Of a stretch of 64,000 nt of DNA, positions 50,801 through 61,944 are shown piece after piece. The notes under the pieces are model-generated. The model had not been told where the DNA came from and did no database searches. It saw only the letters and a program-made list of their open reading frames with translations. The DNA is taken from contig NC_088308.1 in NCBI RefSeq assembly GCF_910592395.1, forward strand, positions 29,031,501-29,095,500. The letters run 5' to 3'. The position numbers and the translations under genes are program-made. Numbering within the stretch: the stretch's first letter is position 1; the number at the start of each line of letters is the position of its first letter. The stretch comes from Lineus longissimus (taxonomy: Eukaryota; Nemertea; Pilidiophora; Heteronemertea; Lineidae).

Positions 50801-53800
50801 TTAAGATAAGGCTGGATGGAATGAAACATTTTAAGCATAACTTGACCTTGTGGAGCGCCACAGACAACGCAGTGCTACAAGGATACTCGTGCAATCAACC
50901 AATCCTTATAATATCATTTTAGAGCAATGCAATTCATGCCAAGTCGAGAAATATATCTAAGCAGTGTCTTGGCTTGTTGGCAAATCTAGTGCCAACCGGT
51001 GGCAGCCCCATTGAAGTCAAGTCTGGTGAGATCGTTGTCTCGATACAGAAGGATGAGGTGCAGACAGGGAGGCCAGTTATAGTGAAACAGGGTGCAGCCG
51101 AGGCGGACATGGAACCACTCTGCCAGCAGACTAACCTACCCATCTGTAATGACGCCCGTGCACGCATATCTTCAGTAGTAAGTGTTGTCTTGCCCTGATT
51201 ACTCGTCTGCATTTGCTCGAGGAGTATCAGGTCTAGCATTTTTAGGAAGACGGAACCAATCGGGCTACAGAAGCTATAACCAATGGAATGCATCCGATAC
51301 GGGGGTGTTCATACCAAAATCAACTAAGGTTATAAAAGTGAAAAGAGTACGATTTCATAATTTGACTGTAAAAGAACTGAATGTGGGTAAACATCTGGTA
51401 AAGACAGCGTGTTATGCCTGTTATGCTCTCAATAGCTTTGGCAAAGTTTAGTGAACCTCAATAAATGACACTGATAACGGAAAAGGAATTAAACTCATCT
51501 CTAGCAATGGTACATGTGTTTACGTTGTACTGATCCATTCTTCCTCGTTTCAGGTATTGGTTTCACAAAGGCTCACAAGTTATTCCACGTCGGACAGAAA
51601 CCTTCCGAGTATCGAATCACCGGAAATAGAAATTAACTATCTGGATGAAAACGGAGACGAAATCAGAGTTAACTCTTCTGGCTTCGAAGTCAAATTTACC
51701 TTGAAACTGAAGCCGAGCGAATTTGAGCAGACGCCGGGAAAAGTACCGCATATGGAACATTCAGATCCATACCTTAGTATCTCGATCAGAGTAAGTCAAT
51801 ATCCTTCTATTTTAGCCAAATGTAACCTCTATCTTGTTTCCAAGTTGCGACTACCGAATAAAACACTTTTCAAGTCGAAGGTGTTTATGAGTTATTTTAT
51901 CATTCTTTTAACACGACTCCCATTACATTTCAGGCCAACTATTCCAGTGTTTCTTACCCACCTTACTGTAATTACGAGTCCAGTGAACTTTACGTCCGCC
52001 CAGTAGCAGAACCATTCGACCCAAACAAGGCCTACATGATCTTCATCGCCTTTGACAAACGAGTGAATCTCACGTCCAGCTACTACAATGCTACAGTTGT
52101 GGTGCCGAAATGGGAAAAAGGAAAAGGTAGAGATGTTATCTTCTTGATACCGAGCCGAAACTTCCTATCGGTTTCCTTGAAACTACTGGCGAACATAATA
52201 GGCCCGGTATGGGTATATGGAGACTTCTAGAACATTATGATAACGATTTTTTGGCAAAACTAGTCGGTTCATTCTTGCCCGTTCTAGAGATTAGTGTAGT
52301 GTAGTCTAGCGTTCGTCAGATCGTAAGCATACTTTAATAGAACATGTACAAAATCTCTTCTTTTGCACACGCATGAGGGTTGCAGACACCTGGACCACTT
52401 CAACACACCCCGGAACACTGATACACGTGGACAAAATAATATCACCTCGTCGTAGGCTAACAAAGGGCAAACTGAGAGGGAATAATTCACTCTTTCTCTA
52501 CTGACATGTATCTATTTACATGTAGTGTTAGTTCAATATATGCCGAATATGGGTGTGTATATCATCACATAAAAATAATGTAATTCTGTCTCTAGAGTTG
52601 CTTATGGCTCTGGAAAACAACTAGTCTCTCTTCAGGTCACATCTTCACAAAGGTCAATTATAGACCATATTGTCACCGACAAAAGGTTCCAAGGAGATGA
52701 TGCGTTTTGTATAGAGAATGGGGACTAACCGATCTTTGCCTCACTCTTCATGTTCAAATCACAGTCACAGTTTCAGTTCACCCCGCAGAAATCACTCAAA
52801 ATACTGTTCTATTTATACGATATTGGCCCGTCTATGCCTCTACATAGTTTCATTGGATTTGTTCACAATGCCATAGCAAACATACAAGCACATGACCGCA
52901 TGGCTTTATCACTAGAGTATTGAGTTACAATTGAAGATGCTACTGCAAGAAGGTGGACATTCTGTCAACATTGAGCTACTAGAAGCCACATTGGCGACTG
53001 CGTAGCCGCCTACAGTCCTTAAGCATATTCCACTGATTTCATTGTGGCTTTGGCCCACTCCGAAAAGGAAAAGATAACATTTGACCGCCTTCTTGCACTG
53101 GCGTCATCAAATGTGGCAAGGCTGTTTCACGTTTGGCGATTATTATTCACTTGATGTGCACATCATTCTCTAAACACATCGTTGAAGGCTATCTTGTCTT
53201 CTTGTTCTCTCTAGTGGCGATTGCAGGTCCAGACTCAGGTAAGTTATAATACCCAGATCTTATACCCATCCTTAGCGTACCTAATTGCTGCTCCACCAAG
53301 AATTGTTATCACATCGTTTATGATCATGTGATCATTCGGTACTATAATGTTATCAAAACCCACGACTCCTCCAATATGGACGATTACCTCGTGTCCCCCA
53401 TTTGATTCCCTAGAATCCTTATCAACCTCTGTCATCGATGGCCACACACTAGTCCTGTACCTTTTAACCCTAATCTCATCATGTCTACTGAAAGCCCATC
53501 CTTACTTCCCGATGGTATCCTGGTATAGAAAAACAATCCTATCACTGCACTGGCTTTTCCATCCCTCTGCATGGCGACCCATCCCATGTGCAACAGCGCA
53601 TCAAGTACAAGGTTCTCCTTCTTACTTACAAGTGTCTTCACCAACTTGCTCCCCAATACCTTTCAGAACTTCTCACCGTTCATACCGTTTCTCGAACTCT
53701 GCGCTCTTCATCGGCCGTTCTTCTGTCTATCCCAAAGGCCAATGTCATGTCAGTCGGTGGTAGAGCATTTTCAATTGGAGCCCCTCAGCTGTGGAACAAA

Positions 53801-56800
53801 CTTCCTTCAAACATTAGGAACTGCAGCTCTCTGTTATCTTTCAAGGGACAACTGAAACATTTGCTTTTTAAAGAGGCCTATCAAGCGCTTTGAGCGGCCA
53901 GTTAATGGTTGGATGCTGCGCTATATAAGACTCGTATTATTATTATTATTATTATCCTCAGTACTTCCGATACGCATGTGCCCTAACCTCCGCATGGAGG
54001 ACCGATGACCCAGTCTCCCTAATGCAGACCTTCAAACATACCAAGACGAACCCATCGACGACATGTTACCCTCAGCCATAGATAACCCAACCTGCCTTCA
54101 ACATGCCTTCTGTTTCGACATCCTGCCTGTGCCCTTATCTAATTTCGCATGGAAGACCAACCTTTTTCTGATATTGTTGTATCCCAGTAACTAAATGGTG
54201 TGAATCATACGCCCTGGTGGAAGAGACTTCCAATGAACCAGCTTCATTTCCGGCCTCATGGTTCTTTCGAGTCTTTGCCAAAATTGGAGAATTTGGTCCA
54301 CGTCAGATTCCCCCACCTGTGTTGGAGCCTTAGCCTCCCCCAGCGTTAGGCACCAAGGTACTGCTATACGATAGCCGTACGGGGCTAAGTTGTCCCCGGA
54401 ATCAAACCGAGCCTTTTGCAAGGCAGCCAGCTGCCGTGCTCACCACTTGGCTATGAGTCTTCCATAAAGCTCGTCTTGAACATGTTGGATGGTGTATCAT
54501 TCCTCTCTCTTCATTTCGTTTCAGTAAGCGACCCGTATACCATCACCTTAGACAAGAAAGCCAAGAGTTCACAGTTGAAAGCCAAAGACCCCTGCACAGT
54601 TTATGTCGGTTTACGTGAGCTAAACGCCTCGGAGTTTGAAACTTACAACAGGACAGGCGTGAAACCAGATGTGAACAACGAAACCCTGGCCAGTTGGAAG
54701 TCAAAGAAGGGGAATGTCACAGCTAATCTTACCATTAGCACTTACATTCAAAGCTGTTGTTACTTTGATGTGGCGAAGCGAGAGTGGAGCCACGAGGGAT
54801 GTTGGGTAAGTTATTCACCGCTCGTCTAGTCTAACCACCAGCAGCTACAGTCAAAGCTGTTCCTATTATGATGAGGCGAAGTGAGTGTTGGCGACGAGTG
54901 AAACATAGAAGACTAATATCTTTGGTCCAGGATCCCACCCAACCAGGAGTGATTGACAACTCTTCACTATTTTCAGGTTAACCCCAAGAAGTCTTCGCGG
55001 ACTAAAGTCGTGTGCTCATGTAACCATCTAACATCGTTCGCTGGCGGATGGGCGGTGGTGCCCAATAAGCTCGACTTCAACTTCATCTTTGCCAATTTAG
55101 ATTTTGCCAAGAATCCAACTGTTTATTCCACGTTGATAGTGATAATCATCCTGTATAGTATCGGCGCAATCATATGTAGAAGGGCTGACATGAAGGATGT
55201 GCAGAGGGTAAGGTGATATTGGTCAGGTTAACGTCGCATCCAGTTCTTTGGAAGACGATGATTCAGATGAAATAGGCTTTTCGAAAAGAAGGAGAAGTCC
55301 ACGATGCGAGTTCTATAGTAGGATGGATATAGCATGACGACGGCATGAAGCATCGCTTCCATAGGTTGTACAGTGTTGAATGTTTTTTACGACAAATCTG
55401 CGATAAGGTCTGCTTCTCACATGACATTGTCAACATTTGGTGCTGGATGACCAATATGTTACCAAGTGTCTCATGGTGAGGTGAATGTTTTTCTTTGATA
55501 CTATCCTTGGTGTTGCTGCTTGAGGCCTGCTAATGACGCCAAATATCCTTCTTTCAGGCTTGCGTGAATCCAATGGTTGACAACGACCCTGATGATAAGT
55601 ATATGTACGAGGTGGTTGTTGCAACTGGGATGTCCAAGGGAGCCGGAACACAATCCAAGGTAACCCAGAATTTGAGGGATTTGCTACTTTTATACCCACG
55701 GTACAGCCAGATACGGCACTTTTGACTGACATCTTCGGTAATTATCTTTAGTCACATGTTAATTAATGAAGATAAAAAGATATGCTTACCGTATCAACGG
55801 AATCTCCGCACTTGGGAATAAAACTAAAGTTCCAGCAGACAATATATCCTCACCGTATGTGCTCCTATGTAAAGCTTCCGAAAGTGGCATCGTGCACAAT
55901 TGACATATATCAATTTTACCTTTAGGTGTATTTTGTTTTATCGGGTGAGAACGATGAGACGGATGTGAGGGTGTTACATGACCGCGACCGAGGTAACAAG
56001 CATTGTCTAAACAGAGGAAACATTGACAGCTTCCTCTTGACGACGCCAAGGTTCGTAAAATGGAGAGAAATCCCATTGTCCATGCACTTCGATGATCATT
56101 AGGTATCTTTTAACAAAGTTATTGTCATTGTCTAATGCTTCAAGTCCGTGATATCGGAGACTCTTTGATAAGAATTAGATGGGCTGGTGATAAACATGTA
56201 CAACACTTTGAAATACATAAGTTGCTCTGTGACATGAAGGTCGAGAATCAGGAACGCATAATCCACCTAGCCTGTTGTGTCAAACAATATCATCGCCATA
56301 CACCCAATAAAGCATTAAAGGCTTGTCTACTGTTAATGTTATAGGCCGCTTGGTGACCTAAACTATGCCCGCATCTGGCACGACAACTCAGGCAAAGGCA
56401 AATACGCTTCTTGGTATCTGAAATACTTCCTCGTCAATGATCTGCAGTCAAAGAAGAAATATCAGTTCATCCTGAACCGATGGCTGGCGGTGGAGGAGGA
56501 CGATGGACAGGTACAGTACATGTCGAGGTCAAATCTTGCATAAACTTTACTAGAAATTGCAATGTTGAGACATTAAGGTGCTGGACAGCTGGAGAAGACA
56601 AATATTTTCATCGTCTCTCTTTTCGTATTTGTACACTTGGGAAAATAGACATTAGGCCGGGTTTAGATAGGAGTCACGTACGCCTACCGTAATCAGTTTA
56701 TCCTTATATCACCACTTGTTGAATAGAATAGTAGGCCCATATGAAATAACCTATCTTCTTAACTTTCAGATTGACCGGTTGATCCCTGTTGCTGGCATGG

Positions 56801-59800
56801 AGCAGATGGTCGAGTTTGGTCATCTCTTCTCGCAGACCACGCGGAAGAATTTCAATGACGAGCACTTGTGGATCTCGCTGGTTGGCCGGCCTCCGCGGAG
56901 TCGGTTCACCCGTCTTCAGAGGTGCTCCTGTTGTTTCCAGCTCCTCGCACTAACTATGATGACCAATGCTATGTTCTATGGTCTCAGCGACACGGAGAAA
57001 CCCAACACAAATGCACTGGAGATAGGACCTTTCACCTTGAGTCCTCAGCAGGTTAGTTACGTATTGGCCGGACTGTTTCATGTGACCTCTGTTGGGCTAT
57101 TCTTCCCTTGCTTGCCGGGGGTGTTGGTGGTACTATCGCTGCTAATGTTTCCATTCATTCAAGGCCCCAAAACGTAACATATGTTATCCGATATATGACA
57201 GTATTACCTAGAAGCGGGCACGAAGTACATGTAACTGCAAGGGTAACCTGGTCTGGAGACGTTCATTTGATCATCTTGTCTCATGTCTGACAGTACCATC
57301 ATCCTCTCATTTTCAGCTGAGCGTGGGTATCATGTCCAACTTGGTCATCTTCCCCGCTACTTTCCTGACTGTGTGGATGTTCAGGAAGACGCGGCCCAAG
57401 AAGAAGCGCCGCTCGCGGATTCAGGAGGCCAAGGAAAGGAAGATCAAAGAGGAGAACGAGAACAATGGGACAGCATCGGTCAGTGATGTCCAGGCGGAGG
57501 TCAACAAGAATGAAGACATGGAGATGTGCGAGGTCCAACCAGCCAGGCCTCCGCCATATTTTGAAAATGACATCCACGGTCTAAATGATCTGCAGAACCA
57601 AATCCACGTAATCAACAATGGCCGTCCTGAGTCTCCACCCGACAGTGGAGACAAGAAGATTGGGATACCGATGGACAACCCATTGATCAAGAAGAGAAAG
57701 AAGAAGTTCTCCCTGCCGCCTTATTGCCGCATCATCTCCTGGATCCTCCTGTGGGTGTGTGTCGCTATTGGCTTGACCTTCTCGTTCTTCTATGGAGTCA
57801 GTTTTGGCGAGGTCAAGTGCAAGAAGTGGATCACGTCCATGATGATCGCATTCCTAATGTCAGTGTTCATCACCCAGCCAATAAAGGTGCGTATTATAAT
57901 ACTTATAATAGTCCTTGCATGAAAACGATTAGGCTACCCAATAGTGAGGTAAGTCTGTCTTAGTCATGATTGGTCTTCACCGAATATAGACAGAGACAAT
58001 CGAGTAGGATTCAGGTTTGGACGACGATCACCACCTTTTGAAATATTGCGTATTGTGATGTGGTAGTTCGCTTAGCAAGCTCATGGTTGTTGTTCAAGTC
58101 AGTGGTTGCTGCAATGATATGAATGTCACTTGATTTATCCGAAAGCTGCGCTGTTACAGCTTCCCTTGATTTCCAATCACCAGTCCAAACAACTCTCAGT
58201 ACACTTTCCATTGATGAAAAAGTGACTTTGTAGCATCTCTCCGCCATCATGCAGGTATTCCTTGTGGCGCTGTTCTTCTCCCTGGTCCTCAAGAAAGCAG
58301 ACGATGATGGCGACGAAGACGAGGAGGACGAGGAGGAACCGGAGCTGCAGTATGATGAGCAGTGGCTAAACCAGCCGAACGGCCAAGGCAGTAAGTGGTC
58401 TAGGTCAAGATCACCATGGACCATCTAGAAATCTCAGAAGTAGAGCAATATTTCTTGAACACAACTTATTACTAGTATTTGCTTTCGTATTCCCAAGTTA
58501 TAAGACAACAATATTCTCAGTCTCTCAATCACCTACTCCAGTTGATTCTTTCATTCCTATTCCATTCGCCATCCTTTAAGGATAAGAATAAAATCAGTGT
58601 GTTTGCAGGATTTCATAAAGCGGATTTTTTTTCACTTGTGTAGGACATGAATTCAATTATATCTCGACACATTCTCTCTATGTGAGACGGCCTTCTTTGC
58701 GATTCATCCAAGATGAACGTGAGATATGTCAAATAAAGTGATGCAAAACCTTTTACTCTACAGCGTTCGGTGTGACGAAACCGCGAATGATTGCCTACAA
58801 GCCACCAGACCCAGTACAGCTCGAGAAATACCGTGAAAACCGCCTCAAGGAGTTGAAGATGTACTCGATCATCAAAGAGGTTCTCAGTTACTGTCTCTAT
58901 GTGTGGGTGTTACTCTCTGTGAGCTACAGCTTCCGAGACCCGGACTCCTACACTCTCCAGGATGAGATGGTCAACGTTTTCATCCACAGCAACAAAGGCG
59001 ACCCTGGCGCAGACTACAGAAAGGTGAGTTCATAAGAAGTATCAAATGCTGAAAATTCGCTGCAAGTTCAAAAGCTTATTCTGGTCATATTTGTAAAGGA
59101 ATCTTCAGTTTGTTAGATTGACTTCACTTAACTACATAAGTTGTGGTCACATCTGATCCTCATGCAAATTTGATGACCTAAATGTACATACTGTAGAGAA
59201 TATCATTGCTTCAAATAGTTTCAACCCAACATACCACTGTTTCAGATAAACACCTTCAAAGGCTACTGGGACTGGACAAAGCAAGTCCTACTACCGGCAC
59301 TTATTGTAGACCCTTGGTACGACAACAAAAGCGATTATTACGCCCAAGCTTATGGACAACGAGGCTTCATCTCGGACAGGTCTCAGAGACTCATGGGTTA
59401 TGCTGTTATACGGCAGCTCAGAGCTAAGCCATGTAAGTCTGCTATAAGCTACTTCACTGAAAATCTGCCATCCAAAAATGTCAGATTTCCTCTCTTCACT
59501 CCTTTCCTTTTGCAATTCTTCATATTTTGACCTGGCTAATTAGCACGAGTAAGCCTGTTTCCTGAAAAGACAATTTTATTCATTTGGTTAGACATCTCCA
59601 TTTTTCATTTCAGTCTCGTGTAATGTTGAAAAGGTGATGCAGGTAGCCATTAACGAGTGTGTGGAAGGATACGGTATGTTCAGCCAAGAAGAGGGGACCT
59701 TTGGAGTAGGATGGACACCTTATAACAAGACACTGAACAACACAAGAGAAGAGTACACCTATACATCAGCATTTGCGTTGGATGGCCTTCCATATGCTGG

Positions 59801-61172
59801 TAACCTTGCCGTTTACTCTGGCGGGGGTTATGTCCACAGGTTGCAGGGTGGTGATAAAGAATTGATGGACAGCGTTGATCGCCTGATGGATGAACTATGG
59901 CTAGATACGTACACTCGAGCTATCTTTGTGGAGTTCACGGTGTACAACCCAAACATCAACCTGTTCTCTGTGTCGACCATTCTTACAGAGGTCCCGGGTA
60001 GCACTGCTATGGTGAATACGTTCCGCTTTGAATCCATCAATCTTCTCGGCGACTACCACGGTGATGGGAAATGGTACGAGATTACATGCCAGGTCCTCTT
60101 CTGCGCCTTTCTCCTGTTTTTTATTTATAGAGAAACGAAAACCCTGATTAAAGAAAAGGCGGGCTACTTCAAGCAAGTGTGGAACCTTTGTGAAACGGCC
60201 ATCATCGGGTTGTCCATTGGAGCTATAGCCATCTACTTCTACCGATACTTTATCACGAAAGGCCTTGTGGCAGCCTTCAAGAAGTCTCACGGTTTGACCT
60301 ATATAAAGTTCCAGTACGTGGCATATTGGAACGAGCTGCTTCTCTACTTGGTTGGCTGGCTCGTGTTCCTAGCAAACCTCAAGTTCCTGCGGTTGCTCCG
60401 CTTCAACAAGCGGATGGGGGTACTGGGCTCAGTTCTCCGCCATTCTCGGAAGGATATGTTCGCCTTCGGGATCATGTTCTCAATCATTTTCTTCGCCTAT
60501 GTCCAGTTCTTTTACCTGATCTTCTTACGAGAGCTTGTCGGCTACAAATCCTTTATCGCATCTGCTGAGACAAGCTTGAATATCATGTTGGGCAAGTTCG
60601 ACTTCAAGGCCATGTTGGATGCAAGCCCCATCTTGGCTCCCTTCTTTTTCTTTCTGTTCGTGGTGACCATCATCATGGTCCTGATCAACATGTTCCTGTC
60701 TATCCTGAACGAATCGTTTACCATCGTCAAGAACGATGTGAGTAAGCAGTCCAATGACTTCGAGATGGTCGACTTCATCATGCGGCGCTTCAAATCCTGG
60801 ACGGGGATAGGCCATAACCAGCCGCAGCTACCGCCAGGGGCCGGGGACGATACGCTCAACAACCAGCGAGAAGGAATGAACGGCATGCCAGTGCCCTTCG
60901 AGATGCAGATCGATAATTTCCCGGACAAGATAGACAAGCTGCTGAATTCCATCAGTAAGGTGTACTTCGACCATGACAAGATCGATGCGTTGTTGGATCC
61001 GAACAAGATGGGTAAGGATGGGAAAGCGACCATGAAGATGATGATGAAACAACAGCAGATGATGGACGCGCAAAAGGACAACCAAGCAAGGGCTGCAGCG
61101 TTGAATATCCACATGCCCATGCCGGACGTGGAGAGCATTGAGAGGAGGTTCAGTCTAGCAAAGGCTAAATGA
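32757..61172 (+). CDS. Polycystin-1-like protein (WSC-PKD-REJ-GPS-PLAT-channel)
   Basis: About 37 exons join in one continuous frame to 10,926 nt (about 3,641 aa), ending at TGA 61170-61172. Domain order: WSC (about 10-90), PKD-type Ig-like repeats (to about 1,390), REJ module (to about 1,897), helical linker and GAIN fold, GPS ending CSCNHLTSF (about 2,420-2,455), first TM helix, cytoplasmic PLAT/LH2 (about 2,517-2,640), then ten TM helices with the large extracellular loop and polycystin cation-channel domain. This is the polycystin-1 family order (PKD1, PKD1L1-3, PKDREJ, sea-urchin REJ). Such proteins are plasma-membrane or ciliary receptor-channels that usually pair with polycystin-2. The LRR and C-type lectin modules of vertebrate PKD1 are absent. 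The 5' end is uncertain: the exon 32757-32781 fits in phase, but its ATG sits exactly at the acceptor and gives no good signal peptide, so an upstream exon may be missing. Parts are described separately. Confidence 0.9.
41699..41732 (+). pseudogene. Decayed copy of an exon start in the upstream intron
   Basis: Just before the acceptor of exon 41751-41857, the intron repeats the first 35 or so bases of that exon, offset by 54 nt: TCTGTTGATATGTATGAGCT against TCTGTTGATAAGTATGAGTT. In frame it reads SVDMYELIA then TGA, compared with SVDKYELIAES in the exon. Confidence 0.7.
42117..46905 (+). CDS. REJ-module exons of the polycystin-1-like gene
   Basis: Exons: 42117-43061, 43379-43686, 43929-44185, 46010-46261, 46727-46905. 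The first exon opens with the end of a PKD repeat (PGTYNICITASNKKGS) and enters the receptor-for-egg-jelly module near residue 1,400 with CQRPEIKIDD. Hallmarks follow: LYLTIPRHFPGAGLGVYRL, VDSDVDPSAPKKK then FRYKWF across the exon junction, LCKLSVKCLRNC, and NRPPTKGSCSVSPKTGT. I chose the acceptor at 42117 because the nearer one at 42083 runs into a stop, while 42117 keeps phase 0. The domain is extracellular; in polycystin-1 it contributes to GPS cleavage and mechanosensing. Confidence 0.85.
45102..45113. promoter_or_regulatory. NRF1-like motif in an intron
   Basis: CGCGCACGCGCA matches the NRF1 consensus and sits in a locally CpG-rich patch of the 1.8 kb intron between two REJ exons (44186-46009). 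It could mark an internal promoter, but no first exon is evident nearby. Confidence 0.2.
47573..55207 (+). CDS. Linker, GAIN/GPS and first TM exons of the polycystin-1-like gene
   Basis: Exons: 47573-47699, 47959-47999, 48539-48583, 48944-49063, 49454-49576, 49974-50073, 50379-50449, 50923-51177, 51554-51790, 51934-52126, 53215-53238 (micro-exon), 54525-54805, 54977-55207. Several exons are very small (41, 45, 24 nt), yet phases agree throughout. The GPS is spread over the last two exons: CCYFDVAKREWSHEGCW, then KVVCSCNHLTSFAGGW. The HL|T tripeptide required for autoproteolysis is intact, so cleavage into non-covalently linked fragments is expected. The first TM helix follows (STLIVIIILYSIGAIIC). 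The 24-nt exon is optional in frame, and an internal TTGCAG offers a 12-nt variant. Confidence 0.83.
53540..53955 (+). mobile_element. 5'-truncated non-LTR retrotransposon (L2/CR1-like) 3' end
   Basis: The frame 53588-53893 encodes the typical C-terminus of L2/CR1-type LINE ORF2 (QQRIKYKVLLLTYKCLHQLA, YLSELL, LRSS, GGRAFSIGAPQLWNKLP, FKGQLKHLLFKEAY). Immediately upstream LHWL is still readable but in a shifted frame, so the copy is broken. The 3' end reads GCGCTATATAA and then (ATT)n, as expected for a LINE tail. It lies in sense orientation in the intron between the micro-exon (53215-53238) and the GPS exon (54525-54805). No functional reverse transcriptase remains. Confidence 0.85.
54190..54450 (-). 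mobile_element. tRNA-derived SINE, minus orientation, in a polycystin intron
   Basis: On the minus strand the sequence near 54447-54385 reads CATAGCCAAGTGGTGAGCAC, containing a perfect A box (TAGCCAAGTGG), then the B box GGTTTGATTCC, resembling a leucine- or serine-type tRNA head. A body of roughly 200 nt follows toward 54190. The right boundary lies 70 nt upstream of the GPS exon. The open frame on the same strand is a by-product. Confidence 0.6.
54849..54900 (+). pseudogene. Decayed copy of the GPS exon end
   Basis: About 40 nt after the GPS exon, the intron contains a diverged copy of exon positions 54746-54796, offset by about 103 nt. TCAAAGCTGTT is identical and the following 22 nt match at about 18 positions. 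In the exon's own frame the copy reads QSCSYYDEAK and then TGA, where the exon has QSCCYFDVAK and CGA. A donor-like GTGAGT overlaps the stop. It looks like a dead partial exon duplication. Confidence 0.7.
55558..56510 (+). CDS. PLAT/LH2 domain exons of the polycystin-1-like gene
   Basis: Exons: 55558-55659, 55926-56050, 56345-56510. The segment between the first and second TM helices is a cytoplasmic beta-sandwich PLAT domain. Typical landmarks are YMYEVVVATGMSKGAGT, VYFVLSGENDETDVRVLHD, the FLLTTPRPLGDL strand formed across the second junction, IWHDNSGKGKYASWYLKYF, and YQFILNRWLAVEEDDG. In PKD1 this domain binds phosphoinositides and phosphatidylserine and affects membrane localisation. Confidence 0.92.
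56770..61172 (+). CDS. TM2-TM11 and polycystin channel exons
   Basis: Exons: 56770-57051, 57317-57886, 58255-58390, 58764-59023, 59246-59432, 59614-61172. TM helices include CCFQLLALTMMTNAMFYG, MSNLVIFPATFLTVWMF, WILLWVCVAIGLTFSFFYG and VFLVALFFSLVL. Between TM3 and TM4 lies a long basic, charged cytoplasmic loop; after TM5 comes an acidic run (DDDGDEDEEDEEEPE). The large extracellular polycystin loop contains WDWTKQVLLPAL and GFISDRSQRLMGYAVIRQLR, then the six-TM channel core. The pore region reads ETSLNIMLGKFDFKAML, with LGK in place of the polycystin-2 LGD filter. It is followed by TM11 (VVTIIMVLINMFLSILNESF) and a tail rich in Met, Lys and Gln. Confidence 0.93.
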
Positions 61173-61261
61173 AGGCTCGTACATGACTGTAACCAATGTG
61201 CATAGACATGTTTGGTATTCATTAGGTTAGATAGGCAGCAGTTTCTGTTATAAAGAACATG

Positions 61262-61267
61262 AATAAA
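61262..61267 (+). terminator. Polyadenylation signal for the polycystin-1-like gene
   Basis: AATAAA lies 90 nt after the stop codon on the same strand. Further AT-rich signals occur downstream, so longer 3' UTRs are possible. Confidence 0.55.
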
Positions 61268-61566
61268 GGTGATAGACTGATACATTCTATTGAAAGTCCC
61301 AAATATCTTTGACAACTGTAATTTCAGGTGGATTTTTGTTCTCATCACCAATGTTGTCTTACAGAAACTCTGCACTTTGTGTTAGGATAACATGAATGTT
61401 TTCCAATTTCTATCATCACGCATTGAAGGCAAGCAAAGGATGCAAGGTTGGTCACGTCTTACCGAATAAAAATTAGCTATCAAGTGTTACCATACTAGTG
61501 CTTTTCCTATTGATAAGGTATTCACAAGATTCCCTTAAAGATGCTATACTATAAAACGTTGTTATA

Positions 61567-61944
61567 ATGATTGGACACCCACCAAATACTAAGATCTTCA
61601 ACGAATTTGGGAATCGCAACTTAAAGAAGACTATTTTCTCTTGTTACGTTTGGACATCGCTACAAGTTCTAGTATCATCGCCCATCATACTGTCAGTTCT
61701 TAGTCAGTTCATAGAGATAGCAATTCATGTGATTAAGTATTGTAAAGCTTGTTGTTGCCGCAAAAATATCAGATGTAAGCGACGAGAAGAAGTAGCAAAC
61801 GGGCCAAAGTGTGATAATGTATTCATCAAAAGATCAAATAGTTCTTTCGCGAAAGAGATGCTGTTTATTTTGTTACGATGGACAGTTAAGCTATCGAAAC
61901 GAAATGTACCGTCTATACTATGCATTTGGATAACCAAAATGTGA
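61567..61944 (+). other. Unassigned 125-codon open frame downstream of the polycystin gene
   Basis: The frame starts at ATG and encodes a lysine/cysteine-rich peptide with two hydrophobic stretches (LVSSPIILSVLSQF near residues 35-48, and FILLRWTV) around a KYCKACCCRKNIRCKRRE basic-cysteine cluster. I recognise no family. It could be 3' UTR of the polycystin-1-like gene or an orphan small gene. Confidence 0.2.

Noticed and set aside
54191-54421. Minus-strand 76-codon open frame
   Set aside because: Lies within the body of a tRNA-derived SINE.
60542-61375. Minus-strand 277-codon open frame
   Set aside because: Antisense shadow of the last polycystin channel exon, which is clearly coding on the plus strand.
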